Source: Idiomarina xiamenensis 10-D-4
Lineage (GTDB): Bacteria > Pseudomonadota > Gammaproteobacteria > Enterobacterales > Alteromonadaceae
DNA: 64,000 nt
Reading direction: 5' to 3'
NCBI RefSeq assembly: GCF_000299895.1
Contig: NZ_AMRG01000009.1
Coordinates: 62,001-126,000 of the forward strand
The translations under genes and the position numbers were made by a program. The first letter of the stretch is position 1, and every line of letters begins with the position of its first letter. Below, piece after piece: positions 53,929 to 64,000 of this stretch. The notes beneath the pieces were generated by a model. The model did not search any database. It was given only the letters and a program-made list of their open reading frames with translations, and was not told the DNA's origin.

Positions 53929-54037
53929 TTGAGTGCTGCGAACCAGCAGATAAGCATGACGTGTTATGAGAGAACTGGCTAGTGTTGCTGCTCGCTTTAT
54001 GGCGCGCAGCTTAACAACAAAATAAAAGGATAGCCGA

Positions 54038-54505
54038 ATGAAAAACTTAGTAAGAATCACCGCATTGGCAACCGTGTTCAGCACGCTGCTGTTGAGTGCT
54101 TGTTCGGATAACGAAAGCGACGCCAGTGCCGCTAGCGATAACGTCATCGTTGGCGAATGGCAAATTGTCGACTTTACCCAACCGGGCATCAGTGCCATGT
54201 CCGCAGAAACGGCAAAGCAATGGATTGGCGAAAAGTTGGTTTATAGCAGCGATATTGCGCAATTCCGCGATCAGCGTTGTCGTTCTCCAAAATATCATCA
54301 AGGCGAAATAGACGCCCGCACGTTCTTACAAGACTTCCGTGTTGATCCCAGCGTATTTCGTTTATCGACTCCGGTTAAAGAAGTGATTGTGCAATGTGAT
54401 GATTTTGCTGCGGGTAGTCATTTATTAGTAGTCGATGAAGATACCTTGATCACGCCTTGGGATGGCGTGTTCTTTTTCTTAAAGCGCCATAGCACAACCT
54501 TGTAA
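54038..54505 (+). CDS. Small lipoprotein of unknown function
   Basis: 155 residues with a lipoprotein signal (lipobox LLSAC, Cys about 22) and a Ser/Asp linker. The compact domain begins VIVGEWQIVDFTQPG, like small lipocalin-type or META-like domains that compute stability of a beta sheet. AAGGA precedes the start. It stands alone. No family can be named with confidence. Confidence 0.65.
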   Translation: MKNLVRITALATVFSTLLLSACSDNESDASAASDNVIVGEWQIVDFTQPGISAMSAETAKQWIGEKLVYSSDIAQFRDQRCRSPKYHQGEIDARTFLQDFRVDPSVFRLSTPVKEVIVQCDDFAAGSHLLVVDEDTLITPWDGVFFFLKRHSTTL

Positions 54506-54625
54506 GGGTTCCGGAAAGGCTGCAAGCCTATCGAAAATGCGCAAAGCGTTTAAGAAAATGCCGTTTTAGCCGATGAATAACGCAGGCAATAGATAGCGAT
54601 GTTTCGCTTGGAGGAAGGCATCAAC

Positions 54626-56518
54626 ATGCTGCGTTCGTTACGGTTTACTCACAAGGTCATGCTGGCTGCGTCGTTGGTAGTGGTGCTGGTGTTGGGCGCT
54701 TTTACGTTGAGCAATTTTTTGCAGATGCGTAGTCAGGTGCAACAAGATTTACGCAAACAACTACAGGCTTTATCGGAGTCGGTGTCGCAAAATATCGCCG
54801 ATTGGCTCAATGCTAAAATGGCTATTATCGACGCTACCGCCAAAGTGGTCGATATGGACGGGCCGCAAGCACAAATTTTACAGCGCGTGCAGCAATCAAA
54901 ATTGGCTGGTGAGTTTAAGAATGTTTATGTGGGTTTGCCCGACGGCACATTCATTCTTGACGACCCAAGCATTGATTTACCGGCTGATTACGACGCCCGT
55001 CAGCGGCCTTGGTATCAGTTAGCGGCGAGTCAGGGTAGCGCCACGTTTACCGAACCTTATGTCGATGTGACCACGAATGAATTAACCATTTCCGCGGTAT
55101 TACCGGTTTATCAGCAACAACGATTAAATGGTGTGGTCGGTGGCGACATCATGTTGGATAACATCGCCGCTATTGTCAAAAATATCGATTTTATGGGGTT
55201 GGGTTACGCCTTTTTAGTGAACGCCGATGGCAAGATTTTAAGTCACCCTAACGCTCAGTTAGTGGATAAGTCCATCACTCAGCATCTCGGACAACAAGCC
55301 GACATCGCTTCGGCATTTACCTCCTACGTGATCGACGGTGACGATTATTTGGTGTCGTTTGTGCCGGTAAAAGGTATTGCTGGCGTTAACTGGCATTTAG
55401 CCGTGGCGGTCTCCGAGCAGAAAGCGTTCGCGCGCGTGGCAGAATTTGGTTGGATGGCGCTGCTTTTCATGGGGCTGGGCGTGGTGGTGGTGATTGTGTT
55501 GTTCAGCGTATTATTGCGGTCGTTACTGAAACCGCTGCAACGCTTGACGCATGCGGTCACCGATCTCGCTTCCGGCGAGGGTGATTTAACCCAACGTTTA
55601 CCCGTAGAAAGCGACGATGAATTCGGGCAGTTATCGGCGCAAGTGAACCGTTTTATTGCCAAAATTCAACAAGCCATCGGTGATGTTGCGAAAGCGGCCC
55701 GACAGGTCGATAGTAACGTCAATAGTATGGTGTCATTGTCGGATCAAACCTTGTCGATGTATGACCAGCAGGGTGCCCGAACCAATAATGTTGCCACTGC
55801 CGTTAATCAATTAAACGTCAGTTCGCAAGAAATAGCCGGTAACGCCGCCAATGCTTCACAGCAAGCCACACAAGCTGCCGAACATGCTAAACAAAGCCGC
55901 CATAGTTTGAGTGGCAACATTGACGCTATTAATCGTTTATCGGCACAAATGCAGCGTTCCAGCGAGGCCATTGCCGAGTTAAATGAAAACACCCGCAATA
56001 TTGAACAAATTCTGGAAGTTATTAAGGGTGTTTCAGAACAAACCAATTTGTTAGCGCTCAATGCTGCCATTGAGGCGGCGCGTGCCGGCGAGGCGGGTCG
56101 TGGCTTTGCCGTGGTTGCCGATGAAGTCCGAGGGCTAGCGCAACGCACGCAGCAATCGGCGGGTGAAATCGAAACGATGATCGATAAATTGCAAGATGGC
56201 ACCAAAACCGTGGTAACTGTCATTAATGAAAGTCAAAACATCAGTGAACAATGCGTGGCTGCGGCTCATAGTTCGGGTGAGCAAATGCGTTCGGTAGATG
56301 ACGCTATCGCCGAAATTGATGCGGTTAATCATTCGGTAGCCGCTGCCACGGAGCAGCAAAATACGGTGATTAAGAGTTTAGACGAAGATATTTTGGCGAT
56401 CAGTGAGGACAATCAACGGGGTATACAGAACTTGCAACAAACCCGCGATGCTTGTCACACATTACGTAACGAATGTGAGCGGTTAGAGCGTTTGGTCAGT
56501 CGTTTTAAAGTTTCTTAA
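54626..56518 (+). CDS. Methyl-accepting chemotaxis protein with dCache sensor
   Basis: A membrane segment (about 12-34) and a periplasmic dCache_1 domain (about 35-270; [10 protein letters not shown] with the amino-acid/amine-type sensor pattern, [15 protein letters not shown]) come first. A second membrane segment (about 275-300), a HAMP domain (about 300-355) and the signalling coiled coil with tip [32 protein letters not shown] follow. It probably senses a small periplasmic ligand. GGAGGAAGG upstream supports the ATG at 54626; 630 residues. Confidence 0.9.
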   Translation: MLRSLRFTHKVMLAASLVVVLVLGAFTLSNFLQMRSQVQQDLRKQLQALSESVSQNIADWLNAKMAIIDATAKVVDMDGPQAQILQRVQQSKLAGEFKNVYVGLPDGTFILDDPSIDLPADYDARQRPWYQLAASQGSATFTEPYVDVTTNELTISAVLPVYQQQRLNGVVGGDIMLDNIAAIVKNIDFMGLGYAFLVNADGKILSHPNAQLVDKSITQHLGQQADIASAFTSYVIDGDDYLVSFVPVKGIAGVNWHLAVAVSEQKAFARVAEFGWMALLFMGLGVVVVIVLFSVLLRSLLKPLQRLTHAVTDLASGEGDLTQRLPVESDDEFGQLSAQVNRFIAKIQQAIGDVAKAARQVDSNVNSMVSLSDQTLSMYDQQGARTNNVATAVNQLNVSSQEIAGNAANASQQATQAAEHAKQSRHSLSGNIDAINRLSAQMQRSSEAIAELNENTRNIEQILEVIKGVSEQTNLLALNAAIEAARAGEAGRGFAVVADEVRGLAQRTQQSAGEIETMIDKLQDGTKTVVTVINESQNISEQCVAAAHSSGEQMRSVDDAIAEIDAVNHSVAAATEQQNTVIKSLDEDILAISEDNQRGIQNLQQTRDACHTLRNECERLERLVSRFKVS

Positions 56519-56596
56519 TAGTGGTCGGGGCGGGAAAACTGCTATGCTATGAGCACGGTATTTACCGCCCATGGTATTAATGACAACAAGGAAAAA

Positions 56597-57028
56597 ATGA
56601 TGTTAAAAACAATTTTGACGGTAGCCGCATTGGCATTAACAATCCCTACTGCGGTGCACGCGCAACAACAGCGTACGGCTTCTGCCGAGGACGCAAAGGT
56701 TTACATTATTTCTCCGCAAGACGGTGACACGGTACCTGCGACCTTTACGATTCGCTTCGGTTTGAGTGGCATGGGTGTCGCGCCGGCTGGTGTGGATGTG
56801 AAAAATACGGGTCATCATCACTTATTGATTGATCAACAAGAATTGCCGCCGATGGACCAACCGATGGGTGGCGATATTATTCACTTTGGTGGTGGACAAA
56901 CCGAAACGACAGTCACCTTAGAGCCGGGTCAACACACGCTACAGTTAATTTTGGGTGATCGCTTCCATATTCCTCATGACCCAGCGCTGGTCAGCAAAAA
57001 AATCACCGTTAACGTTAAAGCCGACTAG
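56597..57028 (+). CDS. Exported DUF4399 protein
   Basis: About 143 residues with a signal peptide (cut near VHAQQ) and the DUF4399 pattern: VYIISPQDGDTVPATFTIRFGLSGMGVAPAG, NTGHHHLLID, GDRFHIPHDPALVSKKI. The His cluster suggests metal binding. Function unknown. AAGGAAAAA before the ATG pair at 56597/56600 supports this start over the one 48 bases earlier. Confidence 0.82.
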   Translation: MMLKTILTVAALALTIPTAVHAQQQRTASAEDAKVYIISPQDGDTVPATFTIRFGLSGMGVAPAGVDVKNTGHHHLLIDQQELPPMDQPMGGDIIHFGGGQTETTVTLEPGQHTLQLILGDRFHIPHDPALVSKKITVNVKAD

Positions 57029-57057
57029 GTCGCTTAAAGCGCAGCTTGAGCCTAAGA

Positions 57058-58128
57058 TTATTCTAAATCTAGCTCAAGCTGTCGGTCATCATCGGGGTCG
57101 GGCAAGGCTACAGAAATACCAATGAGTCTGACCCCTTTGCCTTGCCCGCGTTGCCAGGCCTCTTCTAACAAACTAAAAAAGCGACTGGGTGATACCTGTT
57201 TAGCCGATTTAGAAACCGTGGTTTGAGTAAAATCGGCAAACTTCAATTTTACCGTTTGGGTTTTAATTTGCGCTTGCTGCCAGCGGTCGACGCGTAAGCG
57301 TTGGCGTAGCTTTGGTAATAGGAAGTCCTCTAAAAAACGTAATGCATTTGCCAGCTGGTGCATATCTGCCGACAAGGTTTCTTCAACCCCCACGCTTTTA
57401 CGAACACGTTCGGTAATGACTTGACGCGGATCGTGCCCGGCGCAACGCTCATGTAATACATAACCCGCTTTATCGCCTAGTATTTGCTGTAGTTGCAACA
57501 GTTCGATACGCTGTATATCGCGCCCCTCGTATAAGCCATGCTGTTGCAGTCGCTCCAAGCTTTTCGGGCCTACGCCGGGAATTTTCTTTAACGGCAACGC
57601 GCCAATGTAGTCATACACGGCATCCGGCTCGACTAGAAACTGGCCGTCCGGTTTGTTTTCTTCGCTAGCGATTTTAGCGACCATTTTTTGATTAGAAATG
57701 CCCGCCGAACCGGGAACTCCGATCGCTCTAATTTGCTCACGGATGGCGGCCATGGTGAGGCTGGCGCTACCTCTAAACAGCGTGTTGTCGGTCAAATCTA
57801 AATAAAATTCATCAATCGAGGCCGGTTCAATGCGATCGGTAACTTGTTGCAAAATGCCATAAACCTGCTCCGATAATGATTTATAAAAGGCCATATCGGG
57901 TTTAACAAAATGTAGCTGGGGGCAGAGTTTGCGGGCTTGGCTGCCCGGCATTGCGCTGCGCACACCAAACTGTCGAGCGTGATAATTAGCGGTCGCAACG
58001 ACGCCTCGAATGCCACCACCACCGACCGCAAAAGGCCGTTGTGCCAAGCTTGGATCTTTCAGCACCTCGGCGGCCGCAAAAAAGGCATCCAAGTCGAGCA
58101 GGGCAATTTTTCGTGGCGCAGTTGACAT
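57058..58128 (-). CDS. dinB: DNA polymerase IV
   Basis: A Y-family translesion polymerase of 356 residues. The catalytic residues are present: Asp in LLDLDAFFAAAE (about 12), and Asp-Glu in ASIDEFYLDLT (about 105). The steric-gate Phe, the thumb helix-hairpin-helix (GALPLKKIPGVGPKSLERL) and the little-finger domain also follow. The C-terminus is DRQLELDLE, a fair match to the beta-clamp-binding QLxLxL motif. No LexA operator is visible upstream, so SOS control is uncertain. Confidence 0.92.
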   Translation of the reverse strand: MSTAPRKIALLDLDAFFAAAEVLKDPSLAQRPFAVGGGGIRGVVATANYHARQFGVRSAMPGSQARKLCPQLHFVKPDMAFYKSLSEQVYGILQQVTDRIEPASIDEFYLDLTDNTLFRGSASLTMAAIREQIRAIGVPGSAGISNQKMVAKIASEENKPDGQFLVEPDAVYDYIGALPLKKIPGVGPKSLERLQQHGLYEGRDIQRIELLQLQQILGDKAGYVLHERCAGHDPRQVITERVRKSVGVEETLSADMHQLANALRFLEDFLLPKLRQRLRVDRWQQAQIKTQTVKLKFADFTQTTVSKSAKQVSPSRFFSLLEEAWQRGQGKGVRLIGISVALPDPDDDRQLELDLE

Positions 58129-58315
58129 AATCGGAGCGTCGGTTCCTTGGCCAAAGTGAGGACTAACATGAGTAAATTAAGACTGATGCTAACGCGATTT
58201 GATGGTCAGATAACGATCAGAATGACGGCAAGTATTTAACCTTTGCTTAATTGTGGCTATAATCGCAGCTACTCGCTGGGCGTGCAACACCACCAGTTTT
58301 ATGCAGGAGATACTC

Positions 58316-58741
58316 GTGAAATTGCTGAAAGTCTTATCAACTGGCCGCGTAGCGGCGTTTGCCTTAGCCTTTTTTATCGGTAGTGCAGGCGCTGCCATGA
58401 TTCAACAAGATATGTCAGACGAAGCCATCGCAGAGCGCATTAAGCCCGTTGGCAAAGTGCATATTGCTGGCGCGGAAGCGGCCAGTGCAGCGGCTTCTGG
58501 TCCTCGTTCAGGTGAGCAGGTGTATAATACCTTTTGCTCGGCGTGTCATGGCACTGGCGCGTTAGGTGCGCCTAAGCATAACGATCCAGCCGCTTGGGGA
58601 CCACGTGTCGAACAAGGCATGGATACGTTGTTATCGCACGCTCTCAATGGCTTAAATGCGATGCCTCCAAAAGGTACTTGTAGCGATTGTAGTGAAGACG
58701 AAATTAAAGCCGCGATTGAGTTTATGACCGAAGGCGTTTAA
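58316..58741 (+). CDS. Cytochrome c5
   Basis: A membrane anchor or signal segment (about 12-30) leads a monohaem domain with CSACH (about 71), a Met ligand in NAMPPKG, and the extra Cys pair CSDCSEDE that characterises cytochromes c5. It is a periplasmic electron carrier to terminal oxidases. I choose GTG at 58316 because CAGGAGA lies just before it; the ATG-initiated frame from 58253 would carry a non-secretory N-terminus. 141 residues. Confidence 0.9.
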   Translation: MKLLKVLSTGRVAAFALAFFIGSAGAAMIQQDMSDEAIAERIKPVGKVHIAGAEAASAAASGPRSGEQVYNTFCSACHGTGALGAPKHNDPAAWGPRVEQGMDTLLSHALNGLNAMPPKGTCSDCSEDEIKAAIEFMTEGV

Positions 58742-58764
58742 TCCAGATTATAATATTTGACGTA

Positions 58765-58791
58765 AAAACCGCCGTGAATGGCGGTTTTTTT
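58765..58791 (+). terminator. Rho-independent terminator after cytochrome c5
   Basis: AAAACCGCC and GGCGGTTTT form a 9-bp stem around GTGAAT, followed by a run of T residues. Confidence 0.9.
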
Positions 58792-58921
58792 GTAGCTATT
58801 CATAGCAAATTGTATGCTTTTAAACCGTTGCAGAGCGAGGTATACTCAACTTCGTTGACTAAAATTTAACAACTATTTTAAAGTTAACAAGTATGGCGCA
58901 GGCCGCTGAATCAGGAGATTC

Positions 58922-61510
58922 ATGTCGAAAAAACAGGATAGTGTTTACCCCGCCGATAATACCTTGCACTTGCGCAAGGTAATTGAACGGCTCAAGAAGC
59001 TGACGGTTAAATACCGTCAGGCGGAAGTCGTGCAAAAAGCACTGTTCCGCATTTCTGAGTTAGCCGCTTCTGTACGCAATATGAGCGACTTTTATTCGGC
59101 CGTGCATGCCATCATTGGTGAATTGATGGCGGCTAAGAATTTCTATATCTGCCTATACGACCAACAACGCGACTGGGTTAATTTCGTTTATTTTGTCGAC
59201 GAGTATGACGAAATGGACGCTTTCTCGCACATTCCGATGGAACAGCTAAGTCGCGGTATCACCGGTTATGTCTTACGCACCGGCGAACCCTTGCTGTGTA
59301 CCAACGAAATTTTCCAAGATCTGATCGCGCGCGGTGAAGTTGAAAGTTATGGTGCCTCACACGTTTATTGGCTCGGCGTGCCGCTGATTTCAGGTGACTC
59401 GGTGTTGGGCGCGATGGTGGTGCAGAGTTACGACGAACAAGTGCGTTATGATGAGAACAATAAAGAGCTACTGACCTTCGTATCGCAACACGTCGTCAAT
59501 GCGCTAGAGCGCTTAAAGCAACGCGAAATGCTGCAGGCAGAGATTGAGCATCAAACCGCCGAATTAAGGCATGCCAACGAAAGCCTGATGAAAGAAATTA
59601 CCGTTCGCGAAAAAGCCGAGTTACAAACCTCGGTGTTGTTCGCCATATCAGAGCTGACCAATACCTCAGAAGACATGCACAGTTTCTACGCCAGTTTGCA
59701 CGCCGAAATTGGCAAACTATTGCATGCCGAAAACTTTTATGTCGCGCTGCAAAGCGAAGATCGTAAATACATTTATTTTCCCTATCACGTTGACGAAGTC
59801 GATGGCGATGCACAGCGGCGACGCTTGAGTAAGGGGCTCACCGAATACGTTATTCGCCAAGGTAAAGCCTGCTTTATCGACGACGAGAAACGCACGCAGT
59901 TGGTGCGCGATGGCGAAATTATTTTAGGTTCCGAACACGGGCGCATGGCAAAGCAATGGTTGGGTTCGCCGTTAGTGCTTGATGGCGACGTATTTGGGGT
60001 GTTGGCGGTACAAAGTTACGACGAAGAGTTTCTTTATCAGCACGATGATTTGGAGCTGCTAAACTTCGTTAGTCAGCACGTAGCCGTTGCCATTGAACGT
60101 AAGCGAACCGCCGAAGAAATTACTCGGGTGAACGTTTTTCTTGAGAAGAAAGTCGCCGAACGCACCGAAGAACTGGTGTCGGAAATCGAACGCCGTAAAA
60201 AGGTTGAGGCGAAATTATTCCACGATGCCCATCATGACACCTTAACCGGTTTACCGAACCGGGCCTTGTTTAGCCAGCGTTTGCAACAAGCGGTCAGTCA
60301 CAAAAGACGACATCCCGAGCATAATTTTGCCGTACTGTTTGTCGATTTAGACCGCTTTAAAAACATCAACGATACGCTTGGCCACTCGGCCGGCGACCAA
60401 TTTTTGTTAGAGGTCAGTCAGCGCTTACACGATTGCGTACGCGATAACGATATGCTGGCGCGTTTAGGTGGCGATGAGTTTGTGATTTTGCTCGATACCA
60501 TTGGCCACATTGAGGATGCTAAGGAAGTCGCCGCACGGGTGATTGATAAAATGCGTCAGCCGTTCGTGTTAGACGGTAATGAACATTATTCGGGAGCCAG
60601 TATTGGTATTGCCGAGTGTCAATCCGAGACCGATTCTGCCGAGCGCTTATTGCGCGATGCCGACGCCGCTATGTATCAGGCTAAAAACCTTGGTCGCGGC
60701 CGCTTTGTGTTGTTTGATGACAGCATTCATCAGGGCTTAGTCGAATCGATTCATCAAGAAACGGCATTACGGCAGGCACAGTTTAATCAAGACTTTGTGT
60801 TACATCATCAGCCGATTTATAACTTGTTTGAAGACACCATCGTGGGTTACGAGGCTTTGGTCCGCTGGCAGCGCAACGGTGAGGAATTAGCGCCGGAACG
60901 GTTCTTAGATTTGGCCGAGCGCTCCGGCATTGTGGTGGAGATCGATCGCTGGGTTTTACGTCGTTGTTGTGAGTACTTACTTACTCGACAAGAAAAGCAA
61001 CTTAGTACACCACGTTTACACATTAACTTGTCGATCCGGCACTTGCTAAAGTCAGCTAACGTGCGCGAGCTACAATTGATCATCGATGAGCACGGTATTG
61101 ACCCGAAACAGCTAGTCTTTGAGTTTAACGAAACCTCATTGCTGCAAGACGGCCGTCGCTTGTTATCGAGCATGCGCCATTTAAGCCAGTTTGGTGTTGG
61201 GCTGGCGCTAGACGATTTTGGCCGTGGTTCGGGACCGTTGCAATTCATATACAACTATCCGTTCGATATCATTAAGTTAGATAATCAATTTATCGCGCAA
61301 CTGACGCACAGCGAACGAGCGCAAGCGATGGTGCGTAACGTCGTACAGCTATGCGAAGAATTAAAGATCGATACTTACGCCGAGGGTATCGAGAGTGATC
61401 AGCAACGTATTCTGCTGGAGAGTTTAGGCGTACGTTTGGGGCAGGGTAACTTGTTAGGAGAAGTCAGGCGTTTAAAGTCGCCAATCAATGACTTGTCGGC
61501 GTGCGCTTAG
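58922..61510 (+). CDS. GAF-GAF-GGDEF-EAL c-di-GMP protein
   Basis: 862 residues without membrane segments. Two GAF domains (about 45-200 and 240-395) are separated by coiled coils; then come GGDEF (about 430-595) and EAL (about 605-855). LARLGGDEF is catalytic-type and is preceded by a proper I-site RDND, so product inhibition is possible. The EAL domain keeps GYEALVRW, NLSIRH, LDDFGRG, IKLDNQF and YAEGIES, so phosphodiesterase activity is plausible as well. The two GAF domains share the pattern LFxISELxxxxxxMxxFYxxxHxxIGxLxxAxNFY, a sign of internal duplication. Confidence 0.9.
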   Translation: MSKKQDSVYPADNTLHLRKVIERLKKLTVKYRQAEVVQKALFRISELAASVRNMSDFYSAVHAIIGELMAAKNFYICLYDQQRDWVNFVYFVDEYDEMDAFSHIPMEQLSRGITGYVLRTGEPLLCTNEIFQDLIARGEVESYGASHVYWLGVPLISGDSVLGAMVVQSYDEQVRYDENNKELLTFVSQHVVNALERLKQREMLQAEIEHQTAELRHANESLMKEITVREKAELQTSVLFAISELTNTSEDMHSFYASLHAEIGKLLHAENFYVALQSEDRKYIYFPYHVDEVDGDAQRRRLSKGLTEYVIRQGKACFIDDEKRTQLVRDGEIILGSEHGRMAKQWLGSPLVLDGDVFGVLAVQSYDEEFLYQHDDLELLNFVSQHVAVAIERKRTAEEITRVNVFLEKKVAERTEELVSEIERRKKVEAKLFHDAHHDTLTGLPNRALFSQRLQQAVSHKRRHPEHNFAVLFVDLDRFKNINDTLGHSAGDQFLLEVSQRLHDCVRDNDMLARLGGDEFVILLDTIGHIEDAKEVAARVIDKMRQPFVLDGNEHYSGASIGIAECQSETDSAERLLRDADAAMYQAKNLGRGRFVLFDDSIHQGLVESIHQETALRQAQFNQDFVLHHQPIYNLFEDTIVGYEALVRWQRNGEELAPERFLDLAERSGIVVEIDRWVLRRCCEYLLTRQEKQLSTPRLHINLSIRHLLKSANVRELQLIIDEHGIDPKQLVFEFNETSLLQDGRRLLSSMRHLSQFGVGLALDDFGRGSGPLQFIYNYPFDIIKLDNQFIAQLTHSERAQAMVRNVVQLCEELKIDTYAEGIESDQQRILLESLGVRLGQGNLLGEVRRLKSPINDLSACA

Positions 61511-61529
61511 TGGGTCGACGGCTCCCGCA

Positions 61530-63554
61530 CTAGCTATCTTTTTTGTTCAATGCGTTACGCAACATCGATAATCCTTGTGCTCGTTGCTGCGCTTTTTGTT
61601 CCTCATTGGGTTTTTGTTTGCTGTCTTCCCAGACCAAATCATCTTGTGGCAGCTCATGTAAAAAGCGGCTCGGTTCGGGCCGATAAGTCTCGCCAAATTG
61701 GCGCCGTTCGCGTGACAGGGTAAATATCAATCGTTGTTGCGCTCGGGTAATGCCCACGTAAGCTAAGCGCCGTTCTTCATCGACGCCGTCTTCATCAATA
61801 CTGGTTTGATGCGGCAACAAACCTTCTTCCATACCGATCATAAACACAAAAGGAAACTCTAAACCTTTCGAGGCGTGCAGCGTCATCAACTGTACTTGAT
61901 CGAGGACTTCGTCGTTTTCGTTGCGTGACAGCATATCGCGCAAACTCAAACGGCTAACGGCTTGCTCTAACGATAATGGCTCACGCTCATCGTTACCCTT
62001 GATCATGTCATTGATCCAGCTATACAGTTCGCTGACATTTTTAATACGCATCTCTGCGGCTTTGGTACTGGGACTGCTTTCAAACAGCCAATCCTCGTAG
62101 TGGCTCTCTTTCAGCAGTTGGCGAATGACCTCAATGGTATCGTCGGGGTGGTGTGCGGCACGTGCCAGCTGGCTTAACCATTGCTCAAATTGTTGCACCG
62201 CCTGCAGCGCTCGTGTGCCCAATCGAGTCTCTAACTGTGGCAGCGCACAGGCCTGTAAAAGGCTGCAACGATGTTGTTGCGCCAAGTTGCCAATGGTTTC
62301 CACCGTTTGCGGACCGATACCTCGGCGTGGCACATTAACTACGCGTAAAAAGGCGGTATCGTCGGTTGGGTTTACCAATAATCGCAGATAAGCCATGATG
62401 TCTTTGATTTCTGCGCGTGCAAAAAACGATTGCCCACCGGTGATTTTGTAGGGAATACGGTTATTCATTAGCGCTTTTTCAATCACCCGCGACTGATGAT
62501 TACCACGATATAACACAGCAAATTCATGGTAGGGAGTACGCGCTAAAAAGCGTTGTTTAACAATTTCCGCCACCACCCGATCTGCTTCATGTTCTTCATT
62601 ACGGCCAAAAATCACCCGTAACGGCTCGCCATATTCCAACTGTGAAAAAAGCTTTTTCTGAAAAACATGAGGGTTGTTGTCTATCAAAATATTGGCCGCC
62701 TTCAAAATTCGGCCGTGTGAGCGATAGTTTTGCTCTAATTTGATGACCTTTAACGCCGGAAAATCCTCTTGCAGCAGCGCCAGATTTTTTGGTTGCGCGC
62801 CGCGCCAGGAATAAATCGACTGGTCATCATCGCCGACCACCGTAAAACGAGCGCGTTCGCCGACCAATAACTTAACTAATTGGTACTGGCTGGTATTGGT
62901 GTCCTGATATTCGTCGACCAGTAAGTAACGCAGTTTGCGTTGCCATCGTTCGCGCACATCGGCGTTATCGCGTAATAGCAGCGTGGGCAGTAAAATTAAA
63001 TCGTCAAAATCCAACGCATTACAGGCTTGTAAATTGCTTTGATAGCGCGCATAAGTATCGGCAAAAAAACGTTCGTCGTCGTTGTCGGCTTGCGCTTGTG
63101 CCTGCTGTGGCGAGAGCATGGCGTTCTTCCAATTACTGATCGCCCATTGCAGGTTATTGAGCAGCTGTTTATCGCCATCAAGCTGGTCGTCGGTGAGTGC
63201 TTTTAACAGGCTCAGTGCATCTTGCCCGTCAAACAAAGAAAAGCCGGGCTTCATGCCTAGCAGCGCCACTTCTCGCCGAATAATGTTTAACCCCAGTGTG
63301 TGAAAAGTACACACGGTTAAGCCTCGGGCTTGTTGGCGGCCCATGGTTTTTGCAACCCGTTCTTTCATTTCGCGCGCGGCTTTGTTGGTAAAGGTTACCG
63401 CCGCAATATGGCGCGCTTGATAGTCGCAATGGCGCACTAAATAAGCGATTTTTTCGGTGATCACCCGAGTTTTGCCACTGCCGGCACCGGCCAGCACCAA
63501 TAATGGCCCGCTAATATAATGCACGGCATCATTTTGGCTGGGGTTGAGTTGCAT
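61530..63554 (-). CDS. rep: Rep, UvrD-family 3'-5' DNA helicase
   Basis: 674 residues of SF1A helicase that helps replication forks past obstacles. The N-terminus [32 protein letters not shown] with Walker A, motif Ia [12 protein letters not shown], motif [10 protein letters not shown], motif [16 protein letters not shown], motif IV LEQNYRS, motif [15 protein letters not shown] and motif [10 protein letters not shown] are all intact. The starting residues and length match Rep rather than UvrD. It is divergent from ubiK. Confidence 0.93.
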   Translation of the reverse strand: MQLNPSQNDAVHYISGPLLVLAGAGSGKTRVITEKIAYLVRHCDYQARHIAAVTFTNKAAREMKERVAKTMGRQQARGLTVCTFHTLGLNIIRREVALLGMKPGFSLFDGQDALSLLKALTDDQLDGDKQLLNNLQWAISNWKNAMLSPQQAQAQADNDDERFFADTYARYQSNLQACNALDFDDLILLPTLLLRDNADVRERWQRKLRYLLVDEYQDTNTSQYQLVKLLVGERARFTVVGDDDQSIYSWRGAQPKNLALLQEDFPALKVIKLEQNYRSHGRILKAANILIDNNPHVFQKKLFSQLEYGEPLRVIFGRNEEHEADRVVAEIVKQRFLARTPYHEFAVLYRGNHQSRVIEKALMNNRIPYKITGGQSFFARAEIKDIMAYLRLLVNPTDDTAFLRVVNVPRRGIGPQTVETIGNLAQQHRCSLLQACALPQLETRLGTRALQAVQQFEQWLSQLARAAHHPDDTIEVIRQLLKESHYEDWLFESSPSTKAAEMRIKNVSELYSWINDMIKGNDEREPLSLEQAVSRLSLRDMLSRNENDEVLDQVQLMTLHASKGLEFPFVFMIGMEEGLLPHQTSIDEDGVDEERRLAYVGITRAQQRLIFTLSRERRQFGETYRPEPSRFLHELPQDDLVWEDSKQKPNEEQKAQQRAQGLSMLRNALNKKDS

Positions 63555-63685
63555 AAGTCACCTGTAACGGAGCCATGGTTGGGGCATTTGCACTGCTGCG
63601 CGAGTTAAGACAGGCGATTTTAGCGCAAACTCCTGCTAAGCTAAATGAAACTTACGTATTTGCACTCAAGGCAAGGAGATGTACT

Positions 63686-63970
63686 GTGGTCGACGGCAAA
63701 AAAATCGAAGAAATTGCTAAGCAAATCAATGATGCCATTCCAGCTGGCGTAAAAGAAATGGCTGGTAATGTCGAAAGCCGGGTCAAGCAAGTGCTGCAAC
63801 AGCAATTGGCAAAACTTGATTTAGTGACGCGCGAAGAAATGGACGTGCAACAGCAGATGTTATTACGTTTACGCCAGCGCGTCGAACAACTAGAGCAGGC
63901 GCTGGCCGCACGCGAAGCGGCAGCCAAGCCGGTTGCCGAGACTACCGATAAGAGCGCCCCCGATAACTAA
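63686..63970 (+). CDS. ubiK: UbiK, ubiquinone biosynthesis accessory factor
   Basis: 94 residues of the BMFP (YqiC) family, which assists the aerobic ubiquinone-synthesis complex. The pattern KKIEEIAKQINDAIP and LDLVTREEMDVQQQMLLRLRQRVEQLE is diagnostic, with a coiled-coil C-terminal half. I take GTG at 63686 as start: AAGGAG lies 8 bases before it, and the product then begins as in the E. coli protein. The frame is open for 37 codons upstream, but these look non-coding. Confidence 0.88.
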   Translation: MVDGKKIEEIAKQINDAIPAGVKEMAGNVESRVKQVLQQQLAKLDLVTREEMDVQQQMLLRLRQRVEQLEQALAAREAAAKPVAETTDKSAPDN

Positions 63971-64000
63971 ACCACTGAACGAAATCATCCGTTGCTGCGT

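Noticed and set aside
54506-54625. c-di-GMP (GEMM) riboswitch before the Cache chemoreceptor
   Set aside because: Some GCAAAGC- and GAAA-like words are there, but the conserved core and the P1-P3 helices of GEMM cannot be drawn.

Overview
The window is a 64 kb piece of a gammaproteobacterial chromosome. The gene order polA - small-RNA slot - engB (- cytochrome c4) - small-RNA slot - yihI - DUF2489 gene is the arrangement known from Enterobacterales, Vibrionales, Alteromonadales and, in part, Pseudomonas. Together with cytochromes c4 and c5, the purEK pair, KtrAB, Rep/UbiK and a TonB/PepSY iron locus, this points to a free-living, respiring, motile, probably aquatic bacterium of the Alteromonadales/Vibrionales type. 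The exact genus cannot be read from the sequence.

Region 1 (1-19750) is mostly housekeeping: a VRR-NUC nuclease, polA, engB, cytochrome c4, yihI, an amidohydrolase, cysE, a metallo-beta-lactamase-fold hydrolase, a PAS chemoreceptor, a cold-shock protein, purEK, a serine hydrolase and a ChaC-like gamma-glutamylcyclotransferase. Two intergenic gaps look like small-RNA genes. One lies between polA and the engB side, in the Spot 42/ErsA position, with a sigma-E-like promoter and a strong terminator. The other lies between cytochrome c4 and yihI, in the csrC position, and is rich in AAYAAYAA (Hfq distal-face or CrcZ-type) motifs.

Region 2 (19870-36243) is one long, tightly overlapping operon for an aryl polyene pigment of the outer membrane. 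It holds two ketosynthases and a chain-length factor, two ACPs, two dehydratases, a ketoreductase, an aryl-acid ligase, an aromatic amino acid ammonia lyase, a thioesterase, two acyltransferases, a glycosyltransferase, a LolA-like/MMPL/lipoprotein transport set, and a flavoprotein with flavin-dependent-halogenase motifs.

Region 3 (38522-43320) is an AT-rich insert unlike its surroundings. On the minus strand it holds the most interesting locus of the window: a five-gene operon with a 55-residue peptide that looks like a RiPP precursor (acidic leader, short Trp/Cys/Gly-rich tail), a polyprenyl-synthase-like protein, a membrane M50 metalloprotease with a PqqD-like N-terminal domain, an IPP isomerase and a lipoprotein. 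I infer a prenylated-peptide system, analogous in logic to Bacillus ComQ/ComX but in a Gram-negative setting. A divergent gene encodes a cytoplasmic trypsin-like protease.

Region 4 (43368-63970) returns to ordinary chromosome: unrecognised exported proteins, tRNA-Arg(CCG), a Fur-box-controlled TonB receptor plus PepSY protein, c-di-GMP enzymes, KtrAB, a Cache-type chemoreceptor, dinB, cytochrome c5, a GAF-GGDEF-EAL protein, rep and ubiK.
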